Shown here: positions 34,682-43,406 of the stretch, in pieces | Layout: every line of letters begins with the position of its first letter | Position numbering within the stretch: position 1 is the stretch's first letter | DNA from: Polaribacter sp. WD7 | Lineage (GTDB): Bacteria > Bacteroidota > Bacteroidia > Flavobacteriales > Flavobacteriaceae | NCBI RefSeq assembly: GCF_003335085.1 | Contig: NZ_QPEJ01000018.1 | Span: 124,001 to 188,000, forward strand | Reading direction: 5' to 3' | DNA length: 64,000 nucleotides | Notes under the pieces: generated by a model | The model's input: the letters and a program-made list of their open reading frames with translations, nothing else | Told to the model about the DNA's origin: nothing | Database searches by the model: none | Translations under genes and position numbers: made by a program

Positions 34682-36559
34682 ATGAGTTTATTTAATACAA
34701 CATACGATGTAATTGTAGTAGGTGGTGGTCATGCAGGTAGTGAGGCTGCTGCTGCTGCTGCAAATATGGGTGCACATACCTTATTAATTACAATGAATTT
34801 GCAAAACATTGCACAAATGAGTTGTAACCCTGCAATGGGCGGTATTGCTAAAGGGCAAATAGTAAGAGAAATTGATGCTCTAGGTGGTTACAGTGCTATA
34901 GTAACAGATAAAACAGCAATTCAGTTTAAGATGTTGAATAAATCTAAAGGACCTGCAATGTGGAGTCCCAGAGCACAATCAGATAGAATGCAGTTTGCAG
35001 AGTGTTGGCGAACAATGTTAGAGCAAACAGATAATTTAGATTTTTATCAGGATTCTGTTAATGGTCTCTTGTTTGATGACGATAAAATTATTGGTGTAAA
35101 AACAGCGTTAGGATTAGAGATAAAATCTAAAACTGTAGTTATTACTGCTGGTACTTTCTTAAATGGTTTAATACATATAGGTGATAAAAATTTTGGAGGA
35201 GGTAGAGCAGGAGAAGGAGCGTCAAGAGGAATAACAGAAGATTTAGTCACAAAAGGTTTTGAAGCGGGACGAATGAAAACAGGAACACCTCCAAGAGTAG
35301 ATGGTAGATCTTTAGATTATTCTAAAATGACTGAACAACCAGGAGATGATAACACAGAGAAATTTTCGTATTTACCAATTACTAAAAATTTAACTAAACA
35401 ACGGTCTTGTTGGCTAACTTATACAAACCCAAAAGTACATGATTTGTTAAAAGAAGGTTTTGAAAGATCACCTATGTTTAATGGTAGAATTAAATCTACA
35501 GGGCCTAGATATTGCCCTTCTGTAGAAGATAAAGTAAACCGTTTTGCAACCAAAGACAGACATCAAATTTTTGTTGAACCAGAGGGTTGGACTACCTGCG
35601 AAATGTATGTAAATGGTTTTTCAACATCACTTCCGGAAGATATTCAAGACAAAGCAATACGTTCTGTAGCAGGTTTTGAAAATGTCAAATTCTTTAGATA
35701 TGGTTATGCTATAGAATACGACTATTTCCCACCTACGCAATTGACACATTCTTTAGAAACTAAACTGATTCAAAATCTATTCTTTGCAGGTCAAATTAAC
35801 GGAACTACTGGGTACGAAGAGGCCGCTGCACAAGGTCTAATGGCAGGAGTTAATGCAGCCTTAAAAGTTCAACAAAAAGAAGCTTTCATTTTAAAAAGAA
35901 ATGAAGCTTACATTGGAGTTCTAATTGATGATTTAATAACTAAAGGAACCGAAGAGCCTTATAGAATGTTTACATCAAGAGCAGAATATAGAACACTGTT
36001 ACGACAAGATAATGCAGATCTACGATTAACACCTAAAGCATATAAATTAGGTTTGGCTTCAAAAGAACGTATGGATCGTGTTGTAGAAAAACAGGAAAAA
36101 ACAGATCTGTTGATTAAGTTTTTAAAAGAAACAAGCGTTAAACAAGAAGAAATGAATCCTATTTTAGAGGCAAAAAACTTAGCTTTGGTAAATCAGTCCA
36201 TGAAGTTGTTTAAAATTGCTGCCAGACCACAATTGGATTTTTCTGATTTCACAAACCTAAAAAAACTAAGTTCTTTTCTGAAAGAAAATAATATCGATTC
36301 AGAAATTATAGAACAAGCAGAAATTCATTTAAAGTATTCTGGTTATATAGAAAAAGAAAAAAGTAACGCAGATAAATTAAATAGATTAGAGAATGTAAGT
36401 ATTCCTTCTAAATTCGATTATCAAAAAGTTAAATCTCTCTCGTATGAAGCTAGAGAAAAACTAAGTAAAATTCAACCAACATCTATATCACAAGCCAGTA
36501 GAATAAGTGGTGTATCTCCTAGTGATATTTCTGTATTGTTGGTTTATATGGGAAGATAA
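34682..36559 (+). CDS. mnmG: tRNA U34 carboxymethylaminomethyl synthase subunit MnmG
   Basis: FAD-dependent enzyme that, with MnmE, adds carboxymethylaminomethyl at C5 of the wobble uridine; 625 residues, full length. The dinucleotide motif is VVGGGHAGSEAAAAAANMG near residue 11. Other anchors are MSCNPAMGGIAKGQIVREID near residue 46, GTPPRVDGRS near residue 202, and the C-terminal MnmE-binding helical domain. mnmG (gidA) is classically origin-proximal in many bacteria, which fits the nearby parS sites. Confidence 0.98.
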   Translation: MSLFNTTYDVIVVGGGHAGSEAAAAAANMGAHTLLITMNLQNIAQMSCNPAMGGIAKGQIVREIDALGGYSAIVTDKTAIQFKMLNKSKGPAMWSPRAQSDRMQFAECWRTMLEQTDNLDFYQDSVNGLLFDDDKIIGVKTALGLEIKSKTVVITAGTFLNGLIHIGDKNFGGGRAGEGASRGITEDLVTKGFEAGRMKTGTPPRVDGRSLDYSKMTEQPGDDNTEKFSYLPITKNLTKQRSCWLTYTNPKVHDLLKEGFERSPMFNGRIKSTGPRYCPSVEDKVNRFATKDRHQIFVEPEGWTTCEMYVNGFSTSLPEDIQDKAIRSVAGFENVKFFRYGYAIEYDYFPPTQLTHSLETKLIQNLFFAGQINGTTGYEEAAAQGLMAGVNAALKVQQKEAFILKRNEAYIGVLIDDLITKGTEEPYRMFTSRAEYRTLLRQDNADLRLTPKAYKLGLASKERMDRVVEKQEKTDLLIKFLKETSVKQEEMNPILEAKNLALVNQSMKLFKIAARPQLDFSDFTNLKKLSSFLKENNIDSEIIEQAEIHLKYSGYIEKEKSNADKLNRLENVSIPSKFDYQKVKSLSYEAREKLSKIQPTSISQASRISGVSPSDISVLLVYMGR

Positions 36560-36577
36560 AAATAAAAAAAGAGCTAT

Positions 36578-36593
36578 TGTTCCTCGTGGAACA
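36578..36593. other. parS-like ParB binding site 2
   Basis: TGTTCCTCGTGGAACA. The half-sites TGTTCC and GGAACA are a perfect inverted pair; compared with the canonical TGTTCCACGTGGAACA only one central base (A to T) differs. It lies between mnmG and the methyltransferase gene. Confidence 0.65.
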
Positions 36594-36611
36594 TTTTGAA
36601 AAAAGAACAAC

Positions 36612-37469
36612 ATGGAGAAGAAAAGAGATTTACAAAAAGGATTAAAACCTTTTTTAAATTGTAAAGATTATACTGTTTCTGGAGAAACGTATGAGGTTAT
36701 GTTTAATTCTGAATTTGATATGATGGTTACCTCACCTATACCTTCAGATTTAGAAAATTATTATAAAAGTGAAAACTATATATCTCATACAGATAGCAAA
36801 ACATCATCTTTAGATAAAGTATATCAATCTGTAAAAAATATAACACTCAAAAGAAAATTAAAGTTACTCAACTCATTTAAAACAAAAACAAAAACGGTTT
36901 TAGATGTTGGAGCGGGTACAGGAGATTTTTTAAAAATTTGTGCAAATAATGGTTGGACTGTTTCTGGAGTAGAGCCAAACATTAGTGCTATAAATAAGGC
37001 TGCTGAAAAAGGCATTTTCTTAAAAGAAGATTTAGGACAAGTTGAAAGAACAACATTTGATGTTATAACACTATGGCATGTTTTAGAACATGTAAAAAAC
37101 CTTTCAGATTACATTTCTAAAATTATAGAGTTGTTATCTGAAGATGGTAAACTTGTAATTGCTGTACCTAATTTTAATAGTTACGATGCAAAACATTATA
37201 AAGAATATTGGGCAGCTTATGATGTACCAAGACATATTTGGCATTTCTCACAAACATCAATTCATAAAATATTTACAGAAGAAAGTATGATTGTTGAAAA
37301 AACGATACCTATGAAATTTGATGCATATTATGTTTCGCTGCTAAGTGAAAAATACAAGCATGGAAAAATGAAGCCTATACAGGCTTTTGCTAAAGGATTT
37401 CTTTCAAATCTTAAAGCAAGGACAACTTCTGAGTATTCTTCTATAATTTATGTGTTAAAAAAGATTTAA
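36612..37469 (+). CDS. Class I SAM-dependent methyltransferase
   Basis: A 285-residue methyltransferase. The SAM motif I is VLDVGAGTGDFLKICANNG near residue 98 and motif II/III is ITLWHVLEHVKNLSDYI near residue 153. The N-terminal region (residues 1-75) lacks the Cys cluster seen in some relatives and binds an unknown substrate. It closes the ybeY-mnmG block, a flavobacterial neighbourhood. Small molecule or glycan methylation are both possible. Confidence 0.87.
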   Translation: MEKKRDLQKGLKPFLNCKDYTVSGETYEVMFNSEFDMMVTSPIPSDLENYYKSENYISHTDSKTSSLDKVYQSVKNITLKRKLKLLNSFKTKTKTVLDVGAGTGDFLKICANNGWTVSGVEPNISAINKAAEKGIFLKEDLGQVERTTFDVITLWHVLEHVKNLSDYISKIIELLSEDGKLVIAVPNFNSYDAKHYKEYWAAYDVPRHIWHFSQTSIHKIFTEESMIVEKTIPMKFDAYYVSLLSEKYKHGKMKPIQAFAKGFLSNLKARTTSEYSSIIYVLKKI

Positions 37470-37525
37470 AGCGGGGTTAGATTTAATTTTGTAGCACAAA
37501 CAACACATAAGTCTAAATAAAAATA

Positions 37526-37549
37526 AAAAGAGCTTAAAAAGCTTCTTTT
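37526..37549 (+). terminator. Weak intrinsic terminator
   Basis: AAAAGAGCTT pairs with AAGCTTCTTTT apart from one bulged T, followed by a C/T-rich end. It sits 56 bases after the methyltransferase stop. Confidence 0.4.
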
Positions 37550-37600
37550 CATTGATAATTTAATAGTTTTTTATTATAACTTTAATAAAAATAATAGTTT

Positions 37601-37999
37601 TTAATTATTTAAAAGAAATACACCCAAAAGCGTAACGATAAAATAGACGGCTAAAGACATCGCTCCTGGATAATCTTTGGCCAAACGTTGCCCTATTAAC
37701 AAAAAAAGTAAAGTAACCGCTGCAAGACTTACACCAAATAAAGCATACTCCTTTGCCTCTGAAGTGTAAATTTGATACATACCAATACCCATAAAAATAC
37801 AAGCAAATATTTCTGTTAGTAAAACAATAGCTAATAAGAATGGAACGTAGTTTTTTAAAGGAGATAGTTTAAAATGTTCTTTTATAAAATGTACGTTTCC
37901 TTTCCAATCTGTTGTTTTTTCAAAAACAGATACTAAAAAAGTAATGGTTAAAAAAAGTAAAATAAGAATTTCTGCAGGATGATTAGATAAAAAGCGCAT
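37601..37999 (-). CDS. DoxX-like small membrane protein
   Basis: A 132-residue four-helix membrane protein. It has the DoxX-like pattern: first helix AEILILLFLTITFLVSVFEKTTDW, a cytosolic loop with KEHFKLSPLKN, then three helices (LLAIVLLTEIFACIFMGIG, LFGVSLAAVTLLFLLIGQRLAKDYPGA, and the last one). By family it may assist quinone-linked redox functions, but no partner is nearby. The next gene upstream, a VOC protein, is 17 bases away, so they may be co-transcribed. Confidence 0.8.
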   Translation of the reverse strand: MRFLSNHPAEILILLFLTITFLVSVFEKTTDWKGNVHFIKEHFKLSPLKNYVPFLLAIVLLTEIFACIFMGIGMYQIYTSEAKEYALFGVSLAAVTLLFLLIGQRLAKDYPGAMSLAVYFIVTLLGVFLLNN

Positions 38000-38016
38000 C
38001 TAAGTAGTTTTAATAG

Positions 38017-38403
38017 TTATTTAAAAGCGGAATCTATAGGTTCCCAAAGTTCTATTTTATTGCCTTCGTTGTCTAAAATCCAACCAAACTTACCATAATC
38101 ATATTCTTGTATTTCAGCAACAATAGTAACGCCTTCTTCTTTTAATTGAGTCATAAGTTCAACTAAATTTTCCACACGATAATTAAACATAAATTCCTTT
38201 TGAGAAGGCTTAAAATAATCTGTATGTTTGTCAAAAGGACTCCATTGTGTAGAACATTCATTCCCATTTTTATCTTTCCACCAAAATGTACAGCCCCATT
38301 CATCAGTATTAAAACCTAAATATTTTTTATACCAGTCTTTGGATGCTTTAGGGTCATTGCTTTTAAAAAATAAACCGCCAATTCCTGTTACTCTATTTTT
38401 CAT
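38017..38403 (-). CDS. VOC-family (glyoxalase-fold) protein
   Basis: A 128-residue single-domain protein of two beta-alpha-beta-beta-beta modules: GGLFFKSNDPKASKDWYKKYLGF at the start, WWKDKNGNECSTQWSPF in the middle, and YDYGKFGWILDNEGNKIELWEP at the end (Glu of the second metal half-site). Related proteins include glyoxalase and bleomycin-resistance folds; the substrate is unknown. First gene of a possible pair with the DoxX-like gene. Confidence 0.86.
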   Translation of the reverse strand: MKNRVTGIGGLFFKSNDPKASKDWYKKYLGFNTDEWGCTFWWKDKNGNECSTQWSPFDKHTDYFKPSQKEFMFNYRVENLVELMTQLKEEGVTIVAEIQEYDYGKFGWILDNEGNKIELWEPIDSAFK

Positions 38404-38473
38404 GTGTAGTATGTTTTATGTAAACTTTTGAGTATGTAAGATTGCTGTAATCTATATTAGAAATAAGAATTTA

Positions 38474-38653
38474 ACCTGTTGTGCATTTTAGTGCAGAAAC
38501 TAGATAAATGTCAGTTCGAGTGATTTTGAGGAACGAAAAATTGTATCGAGAACCATTTATAAGCTAAAAATTCTTATTTTCGATACAAATTTTACTCACT
38601 TCAATCATAAAATACACTCGAATTGACAGAATTTTTCAAAATGCATAACAGGT
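38474..38653. repeat. Nested palindromic element (MITE/REP-like)
   Basis: A 180-base structure with nested inverted arms. The outer arms are ACCTGTTGTGCATTTT and AAAATGCATAACAGGT (one mismatch); the inner arms are TGTCAGTTCGAGTG and CACTCGAATTGACA; a third pair is ATTGTATCGA against TCGATACAAAT. It could fold into one long cruciform or RNA hairpin. The phrase TCAGTTCGAGTG is common in flavobacterial intergenic repeats. No ORF is inside. Confidence 0.7.
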
Positions 38654-38658
38654 AAAAT

Positions 38659-39117
38659 TTAATTCTTTTTAATATTGGTTTCGTAAATTTTAATCCATTG
38701 TTCAACTGTAATTTTTTGGCACAATTGGGCAATTAAATCAAATGGGATTTCGTCTGTTTTTTTAAATCGAATACAACTTTTTCCCATATCTAGTTTGCGT
38801 TTGCAATGTTTTGGATATTCTGAAACAAACCAATTATGAAGTTTTGGAATTGCATAAATACCACTATGATACAAGTTTATGGAGTTTTTTTGTGAAGCAA
38901 AACTTATAAAAGGTAATGGTTCTTTTGGGTTGCAATGATATCCTTTAGGATATATAGAATGCGGAACAAAATAGCTGATAAAACTATATTGCATACCTTC
39001 TTTGAAACCTTTGGGTAAATTATCTTTGATAATGTTGCGTAACTTTTTTAGAGTCTCTTTACGATCTTCTGGAACTTGATTAATATAATCTTCTGGAGAA
39101 CTTGCTTTGTATTGCAT
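38659..39117 (-). CDS. DUF1801 family protein
   Basis: A 152-residue soluble protein of the YdhG/DUF1801 fold: SPEDYINQVPEDRKETLKKLRNII at the start, then a beta-rich region (FISYFVPHSIYPKGYHCN) and PFISFASQKNSINLYHSGIY, ending with GKSCIRFKKTDEIP. The fold is related to the frataxin-like proteins; function is not established. Its stop is close to the palindromic element. It lies 25 bases downstream of the 2-hydroxyacid dehydrogenase on the same strand. Confidence 0.85.
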   Translation of the reverse strand: MQYKASSPEDYINQVPEDRKETLKKLRNIIKDNLPKGFKEGMQYSFISYFVPHSIYPKGYHCNPKEPLPFISFASQKNSINLYHSGIYAIPKLHNWFVSEYPKHCKRKLDMGKSCIRFKKTDEIPFDLIAQLCQKITVEQWIKIYETNIKKN

Positions 39118-39142
39118 AACATCAAATTTTGATGGTTACAAG

Positions 39143-40081
39143 TTAACAAAACTTTACTTTTATTTTATTGACAATAGTTTGCGCCAATTTTTCTTTGCTT
39201 TCTATAGTCCAACCCGCAACATGAGGAGATAAAAGTACCTTTTCTGAATTGATCAAATAGTTGAAAGCTTTGGGCATTTTATGGTCAGAAAATAAGTTTT
39301 CAAAAGACGTTTTTTCATATTCTAAAACATCTAACCCTGCGCCTAAAACTTTGCCAGATTTAAGAGCAGACACTAAGTCTTTGGTAACCACAGCTGAACC
39401 TCGTGCAGTATTTATCAACCAAAAATTATTTCTAAAATTATTGATAAAATCAATATTTATCATTTGTTTGGTTAGGTTGGTTTGCGGTGTATGTAAACTC
39501 AAAACATCAGCTTTATTTTGCAATTCTAATAAAGAAACTTGGGTGCAATTTTCATCACCAACACCAGGTTTTATATCGTAGCATATAACCTGGACATCAA
39601 AACCGCGTAGTTTTTTTGCAAAAGATTTTCCCATATTGCCGTAGCCAATTAAACCAACGGTTTTTCCATCAAGCTCAATTCCTCTATTTTCTTCACGCAA
39701 CCATTTTCCATTTCTTACTTCTTTATCGGCGGTATTAAGTTTGTTAAAGAGTGATAGTAACATTCCTAAAGCGTGCTCGCCAACTGCATTTCTATTACCT
39801 TCTGGAGCAGCAATTAAATGTATGTTTTTAGATAAAGCATAATCACAATCTATATTTTCTAAACCAGCGCCAACCCTACCAATAAACTTTAAATTTGTGG
39901 CTTTGTCTAAAAAGTTTTTATCAATTTTAAAACGGCTTCTAATGATAAAACCATCGTACAAGTGAATTTTTTCTTCAACAACTTCTTTAGATGAAGTATA
40001 ATCTTCATCATTAATAAACCCTAAATCATTTAATTGATTTAGTAAAAGAGGGTGGTTTGTATCTAGGTGTAGAATTTTCAA
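39143..40081 (-). CDS. D-2-hydroxyacid dehydrogenase (NAD-dependent)
   Basis: A 312-residue dehydrogenase of the phosphoglycerate/formate dehydrogenase family. The NAD-binding motif is VGLIGYGNMGKSFAKKLRG near residue 145, followed by D (YDIKPG) as the adenosine ribose acceptor. The catalytic Arg (LINTARGSAVV), Glu and His (LLSPHVAGWT) are in order. It lacks the ACT domain of long SerA, so 3-phosphoglycerate oxidation is possible but unproven. Probably transcribed with the DUF1801 gene downstream. Confidence 0.9.
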   Translation of the reverse strand: MKILHLDTNHPLLLNQLNDLGFINDEDYTSSKEVVEEKIHLYDGFIIRSRFKIDKNFLDKATNLKFIGRVGAGLENIDCDYALSKNIHLIAAPEGNRNAVGEHALGMLLSLFNKLNTADKEVRNGKWLREENRGIELDGKTVGLIGYGNMGKSFAKKLRGFDVQVICYDIKPGVGDENCTQVSLLELQNKADVLSLHTPQTNLTKQMINIDFINNFRNNFWLINTARGSAVVTKDLVSALKSGKVLGAGLDVLEYEKTSFENLFSDHKMPKAFNYLINSEKVLLSPHVAGWTIESKEKLAQTIVNKIKVKFC

Positions 40082-40215
40082 ATTAGATGGTTATAGAGAG
40101 TAAATGATTAGATGTCAAGTTTTATGAGCAATAAAATCAAAAACATATAAAAAAGAAATTAATGATACATAGTAAACAGTAAAAAAAGAGTTTTTCTTAC
40201 TTTCTAAAAACTAAT

Positions 40216-41034
40216 TTAATACTGTTCTTTTTCGCTAGGGAAATCACCACTTTTTACATCATTAATATAAGATTCAAAAGCACTTGTCATTTCTTTATAT
40301 AAATCTAAATATCGTCTTAAAAAACGAGGATGAAATTCGTGTGTCATTCCAATCATATCATGGGTAACCAAAACTTGTCCATCTACATTATTTCCTGCTC
40401 CAATACCTATTACCGGAATAGAAATAGTGTCGGCCACTTTCTTTGCTAATTTTGCAGGTACTTTTTCCAATACTACCGCAAAACAACCAATTCTTTCTAA
40501 CATTAAAGCATCTTCCATCAACTGTTCTGCTTCTTTCTCTTCTTTAGCTCTTACAGTATATGTTCCAAATTTGTATATAGACTGTGGTGTTAAACCCAAA
40601 TGCCCCATAACAGGTATTCCTGCATTTAAAATACGTTTTATAGATTCTTTTATTTCTTTACCACCTTCTAATTTTATAGAATGTGCACCACTTTCTTTCA
40701 TAATTCTAATCGCAGAACGCAATGCTTCTTTAGGATCAGATTGATAACTACCAAAAGGTAAATCTACCACAACCAAACAACGGTCAATAGCTCTAACTAC
40801 AGAACTCGCATGATAAATCATTTGATCTAGAGTAATAGGTAAAGTAGTTTCATGACCTGCCATTACGTTAGAGGCAGAATCGCCAACTAAAAGCACATCA
40901 ATTCCTGCACCATCTAATATTTTGGCCATGGTAAAATCATAGGCTGTTAACATGGAGATCTTTTCTCCATGTTTCTTCATATCTACTAGAGATTTTACAG
41001 TAACTTTTTTGTATTCTTTTTTTGCTGTAGACAT
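40216..41034 (-). CDS. panB: 3-methyl-2-oxobutanoate hydroxymethyltransferase
   Basis: First committed step of pantothenate synthesis: ketopantoate from 2-oxoisovalerate and methylene-tetrahydrofolate. 272 residues, normal. Metal- and substrate-binding stretches are [26 protein letters not shown] near residues 49-74 (Asp of the metal site), [10 protein letters not shown] near residue 92, [10 protein letters not shown] near residue 143 and [20 protein letters not shown] near residue 204. Monocistronic; the other pan genes are elsewhere. Confidence 0.97.
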   Translation of the reverse strand: MSTAKKEYKKVTVKSLVDMKKHGEKISMLTAYDFTMAKILDGAGIDVLLVGDSASNVMAGHETTLPITLDQMIYHASSVVRAIDRCLVVVDLPFGSYQSDPKEALRSAIRIMKESGAHSIKLEGGKEIKESIKRILNAGIPVMGHLGLTPQSIYKFGTYTVRAKEEKEAEQLMEDALMLERIGCFAVVLEKVPAKLAKKVADTISIPVIGIGAGNNVDGQVLVTHDMIGMTHEFHPRFLRRYLDLYKEMTSAFESYINDVKSGDFPSEKEQY

Positions 41035-41173
41035 TCTTTTTTTGTTTTAGAATAGTGTAAATGTAAGAAATATTGAGAGATTTAAAACGAGTTAATGTTT
41101 CGTTAATCTTAGTTATTGTTTAACAAGCACAATTTTTTTTGATTAGTTTTAGTTGTTTTAAAATCAACATTTT

Positions 41174-41653
41174 ATGTCAAGAATTATTATTGTATTTACA
41201 GTTCTATTATGTTCAGTAACAGCATCTGCTCAAAACCAAAATGAAGAAAAGTCAATAAAAGAAGTACTAAAAACGTTTTTTATAGGTTTACATAAAGGCG
41301 ATAGTACACTTTTAAAAAGCACTTTACATAAAAATCTTAAAATTCAGACAACATTTACCACTAGTGAAGGAGAAAAACAGTTGAGAACACAGACAAAATC
41401 AAATTTATTAAAGCAAGTTGCTAGCAAAAAAACAGCAGATATGTATTTAGAAAAAATACATTCTTACACAATACATGTAGATGGAAACTTGGCTTCGGTT
41501 TGGACACCGTATTCATTTTTTTTAAACGGAAATTTTAGTCATTGTGGTGCAAATTCTTTTCAATTGTTTAATGACAACGGAATTTGGAAAATTATTTATT
41601 TGGTAGATATGAGAAGAAGAGCTAATTGTGAGGATGCAAAACAAAAAAAATAA
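41174..41653 (+). CDS. Exported SnoaL/NTF2-like protein
   Basis: A 159-residue protein with a signal peptide (residues 1-19, ending ASAQ) and an NTF2-like fold in the rest: EEKSIKEVLKTFFIGLHKGDSTLLKSTLHKN at the start, then HVDGNLASVWTPYSFFLNGNFSHCGANSFQLF and GIWKIIYLVDMRR. Such domains resemble lumazine-binding or SnoaL-like proteins in Bacteroidota annotation; no catalytic residue is clear. It is the first gene of the unit containing the ECF sigma factor, 26 bases upstream of it. Confidence 0.82.
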   Translation: MSRIIIVFTVLLCSVTASAQNQNEEKSIKEVLKTFFIGLHKGDSTLLKSTLHKNLKIQTTFTTSEGEKQLRTQTKSNLLKQVASKKTADMYLEKIHSYTIHVDGNLASVWTPYSFFLNGNFSHCGANSFQLFNDNGIWKIIYLVDMRRRANCEDAKQKK

Positions 41654-41679
41654 CATTATATTTGGTTTTTTATTTTAAA

Positions 41680-42246
41680 ATGGCAGAAGAACAAGTTGTA
41701 TTAGATACTAGTAAATGGATAGATAATTATGCAGATTATATGTATAATTATGCTATTGTACGTGTTAATGACGGAGATTTAGCAAAAGACCTTGTACAAG
41801 AAACGTTCTTTGCAGGATTAAAATCTGCAAAAAATTTTCAAGGAAAATCAACAGAAAGAACCTGGTTAGTTTCAATTTTAAAGCGAAAAATTATTGATTA
41901 TTATAGAAAAATTAATTCTAAAAAAGGGCAAGCTGAAGTTAGAATGAATTTTTATGATGATGGTGAAAACGAAGGAAATTGGTTAGAAGAAAGAGTACCT
42001 CAAAGTTGGGATAACCAATCTGAAAAATCTATAGAGAACGAAGAATTAAAATCTCAACTAGAGTCTTGTATTGATGCATTACCTCAAAAATACGGCATGG
42101 TTTTTAGAATGAAAACCATACAAGAATTTGAAACTGAAGAAATTTGTAAGGAACTAGATATTACTGCGTCAAACTTATGGGTTATGATACACAGAGCAAG
42201 AACACAGCTCAGAAAATGTATGGAAGATAACTGGTTTAATACTTAG
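41680..42246 (+). CDS. ECF-type sigma-70 factor
   Basis: A 188-residue alternative sigma factor. Region 2 is visible as DYMYNYAIVRVNDGDLAKDLVQETFFAGLKSAKNFQGKSTERTWLVSILKRKIIDYYRK (split here by eye at residues 18-77), with the WL.SILKRKIID helix that opens -10 DNA. Region 4 lies at residues 125-185 (LPQKYGMVFRMK, then ITASNLWVMIHRARTQLR), the -35-binding helix-turn-helix. I use the ATG at 41680 rather than the TTG at 41662. It is followed 4 bases later by a zinc anti-sigma-like protein. A good candidate to read the two TGTAAC-N16-YGTCTAT promoters in this window. Confidence 0.92.
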   Translation: MAEEQVVLDTSKWIDNYADYMYNYAIVRVNDGDLAKDLVQETFFAGLKSAKNFQGKSTERTWLVSILKRKIIDYYRKINSKKGQAEVRMNFYDDGENEGNWLEERVPQSWDNQSEKSIENEELKSQLESCIDALPQKYGMVFRMKTIQEFETEEICKELDITASNLWVMIHRARTQLRKCMEDNWFNT

Positions 42247-42250
42247 AAAA

Positions 42251-42517
42251 ATGTTTAAAAGTTTAAAAATAACATGCGATCAAGCCACAACCATTTGCGA
42301 TAAAAATCAATATGGTGAAGCTAGTTTATTGGAAAAATTGAAGTTAAACCTTCATTTTATTAGGTGTAAAATTTGCTTTAAATATACAAAGCAAAATATG
42401 ACTCTTACAAAAATATATAAAGGTCATGCAAGAAGTTGTCAGCATGTAAATCATTGCATGCCAGATAATGCAAAAGATCTATTAAAAGAAGAGTTTGAAA
42501 AACTCCAAGCACAATAA
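42251..42517 (+). CDS. Soluble ZAS-type anti-sigma-like protein
   Basis: An 88-residue protein with the zinc anti-sigma signature: CDQATTIC near residue 9, then HFIRCKIC (HxxxCxxC) near residues 33-40. Further Cys and His residues (HARSCQHVNHCM) extend the cluster, more than a minimal ZAS domain has. There is no membrane segment, so it would act in the cytosol, perhaps sensing thiol oxidation or zinc, holding the adjacent sigma factor. The 4-base spacing indicates coupling. The assignment rests on motif and location only. Confidence 0.75.
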   Translation: MFKSLKITCDQATTICDKNQYGEASLLEKLKLNLHFIRCKICFKYTKQNMTLTKIYKGHARSCQHVNHCMPDNAKDLLKEEFEKLQAQ

Positions 42518-42526
42518 AAATTTTTT

Positions 42527-42556
42527 TGTAGTTTTTTTAAAAACTACATTTTTTGA
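42527..42556 (+). terminator. Intrinsic terminator of sigma/anti-sigma unit
   Basis: TGTAGTTTTT pairs with AAAAACTACA across a 2-base loop, followed by a T-rich run. Confidence 0.8.
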
Positions 42557-42606
42557 TTTTTTGTTAGATTGAAACGGATTTTATAGAAATATAAATTCCG
42601 TTTTTT

Positions 42607-42614
42607 TATTTTTG
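42607..42614 (+). promoter_or_regulatory. O-methyltransferase promoter -7 element
   Basis: TATTTTTG matches TAnnTTTG, 35 bases before the chosen ATG. It overlaps nothing but precedes an upstream in-frame TTG (42620). Confidence 0.55.
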
Positions 42615-42649
42615 ATACATTGAAACACCATAATAGTAGGTACGATAAT

Positions 42650-43291
42650 ATGCATTTTTTACCAGAAAATATAGACAACTATGTTGTAAGACACTCGCAA
42701 CAAGAACCCAAAATATTACAAGAACTTAGTAAAGAAACTTGGCAAAAAGTATTAAATCCAAGAATGTTAAGCGGTGCTTTTCAAGGAAGAATTTTAAGTA
42801 TGATTTCTAAATTGGTTCAACCAAAAACGGTTTTAGAAATTGGAACGTATACAGGGTATTCTGCTTTATGTTTTGCTGAAGGATTACATCCTGAAGGAAA
42901 AATAATTACGATAGATAAAAATGAAGAATTAGAAACATTACAAAATAAATATTTTGAAAAATCTGGCTACCGAAACCAAATTGAACAATTTGTAGGAGAT
43001 GCCACACAGATTATACCCAAGCTAAACACTACTTTTGACTTGGTTTTTATTGATGCAGACAAATCTAACTATATCAATTATTTTCATTTAATTATAGACA
43101 AGATAAATCCTGAAGGAATTATTTTATCAGATAACGTATTGTGGAGTGGCAAAGTGGTAGAAAAATTAGATCCAAAAGATACAGATACCAAAGTGCTTTT
43201 AGAGTATAACAACCTCTTAAATGCTGACAATAGAATAGAAACGGTTTTGTTACCAATTCGTGATGGTTTAACAGTTAGCAGGGTTATATAA
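42650..43291 (+). CDS. Class I O-methyltransferase
   Basis: A 213-residue SAM-dependent O-methyltransferase of the COMT/caffeoyl-CoA type. SAM motif I is VLEIGTYTGYSALCFAEGL near residue 61; metal-binding and catalytic positions are in LVFIDADKSNYINYF near residue 131 and GIILSDNVLWSG near residue 157. I use the ATG at 42650, where the conserved HFLPENIDNYV begins, not the TTG at 42620. Substrate unknown. Confidence 0.9.
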   Translation: MHFLPENIDNYVVRHSQQEPKILQELSKETWQKVLNPRMLSGAFQGRILSMISKLVQPKTVLEIGTYTGYSALCFAEGLHPEGKIITIDKNEELETLQNKYFEKSGYRNQIEQFVGDATQIIPKLNTTFDLVFIDADKSNYINYFHLIIDKINPEGIILSDNVLWSGKVVEKLDPKDTDTKVLLEYNNLLNADNRIETVLLPIRDGLTVSRVI

Positions 43292-43352
43292 TTTGTGTAA
43301 AATTAAACTTATTTTAGATTTTTAATACAGACTTTAAAAAAAGATAATAAAC

Positions 43353-43392
43353 AAAAAAACGTCACAGTTTACACAAACCGTGACGTTTTTTT
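43353..43392. terminator. Bidirectional intrinsic terminator
   Basis: Eighteen-base arms (from AAAAAAACGTCAC to GTGACGTTTTTTT) with one mismatch and a 4-base loop lie between the convergent O-methyltransferase and the TatA-like gene. Confidence 0.88.
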
Positions 43393-43406
43393 GGGTGTTT
43401 GTAAAC

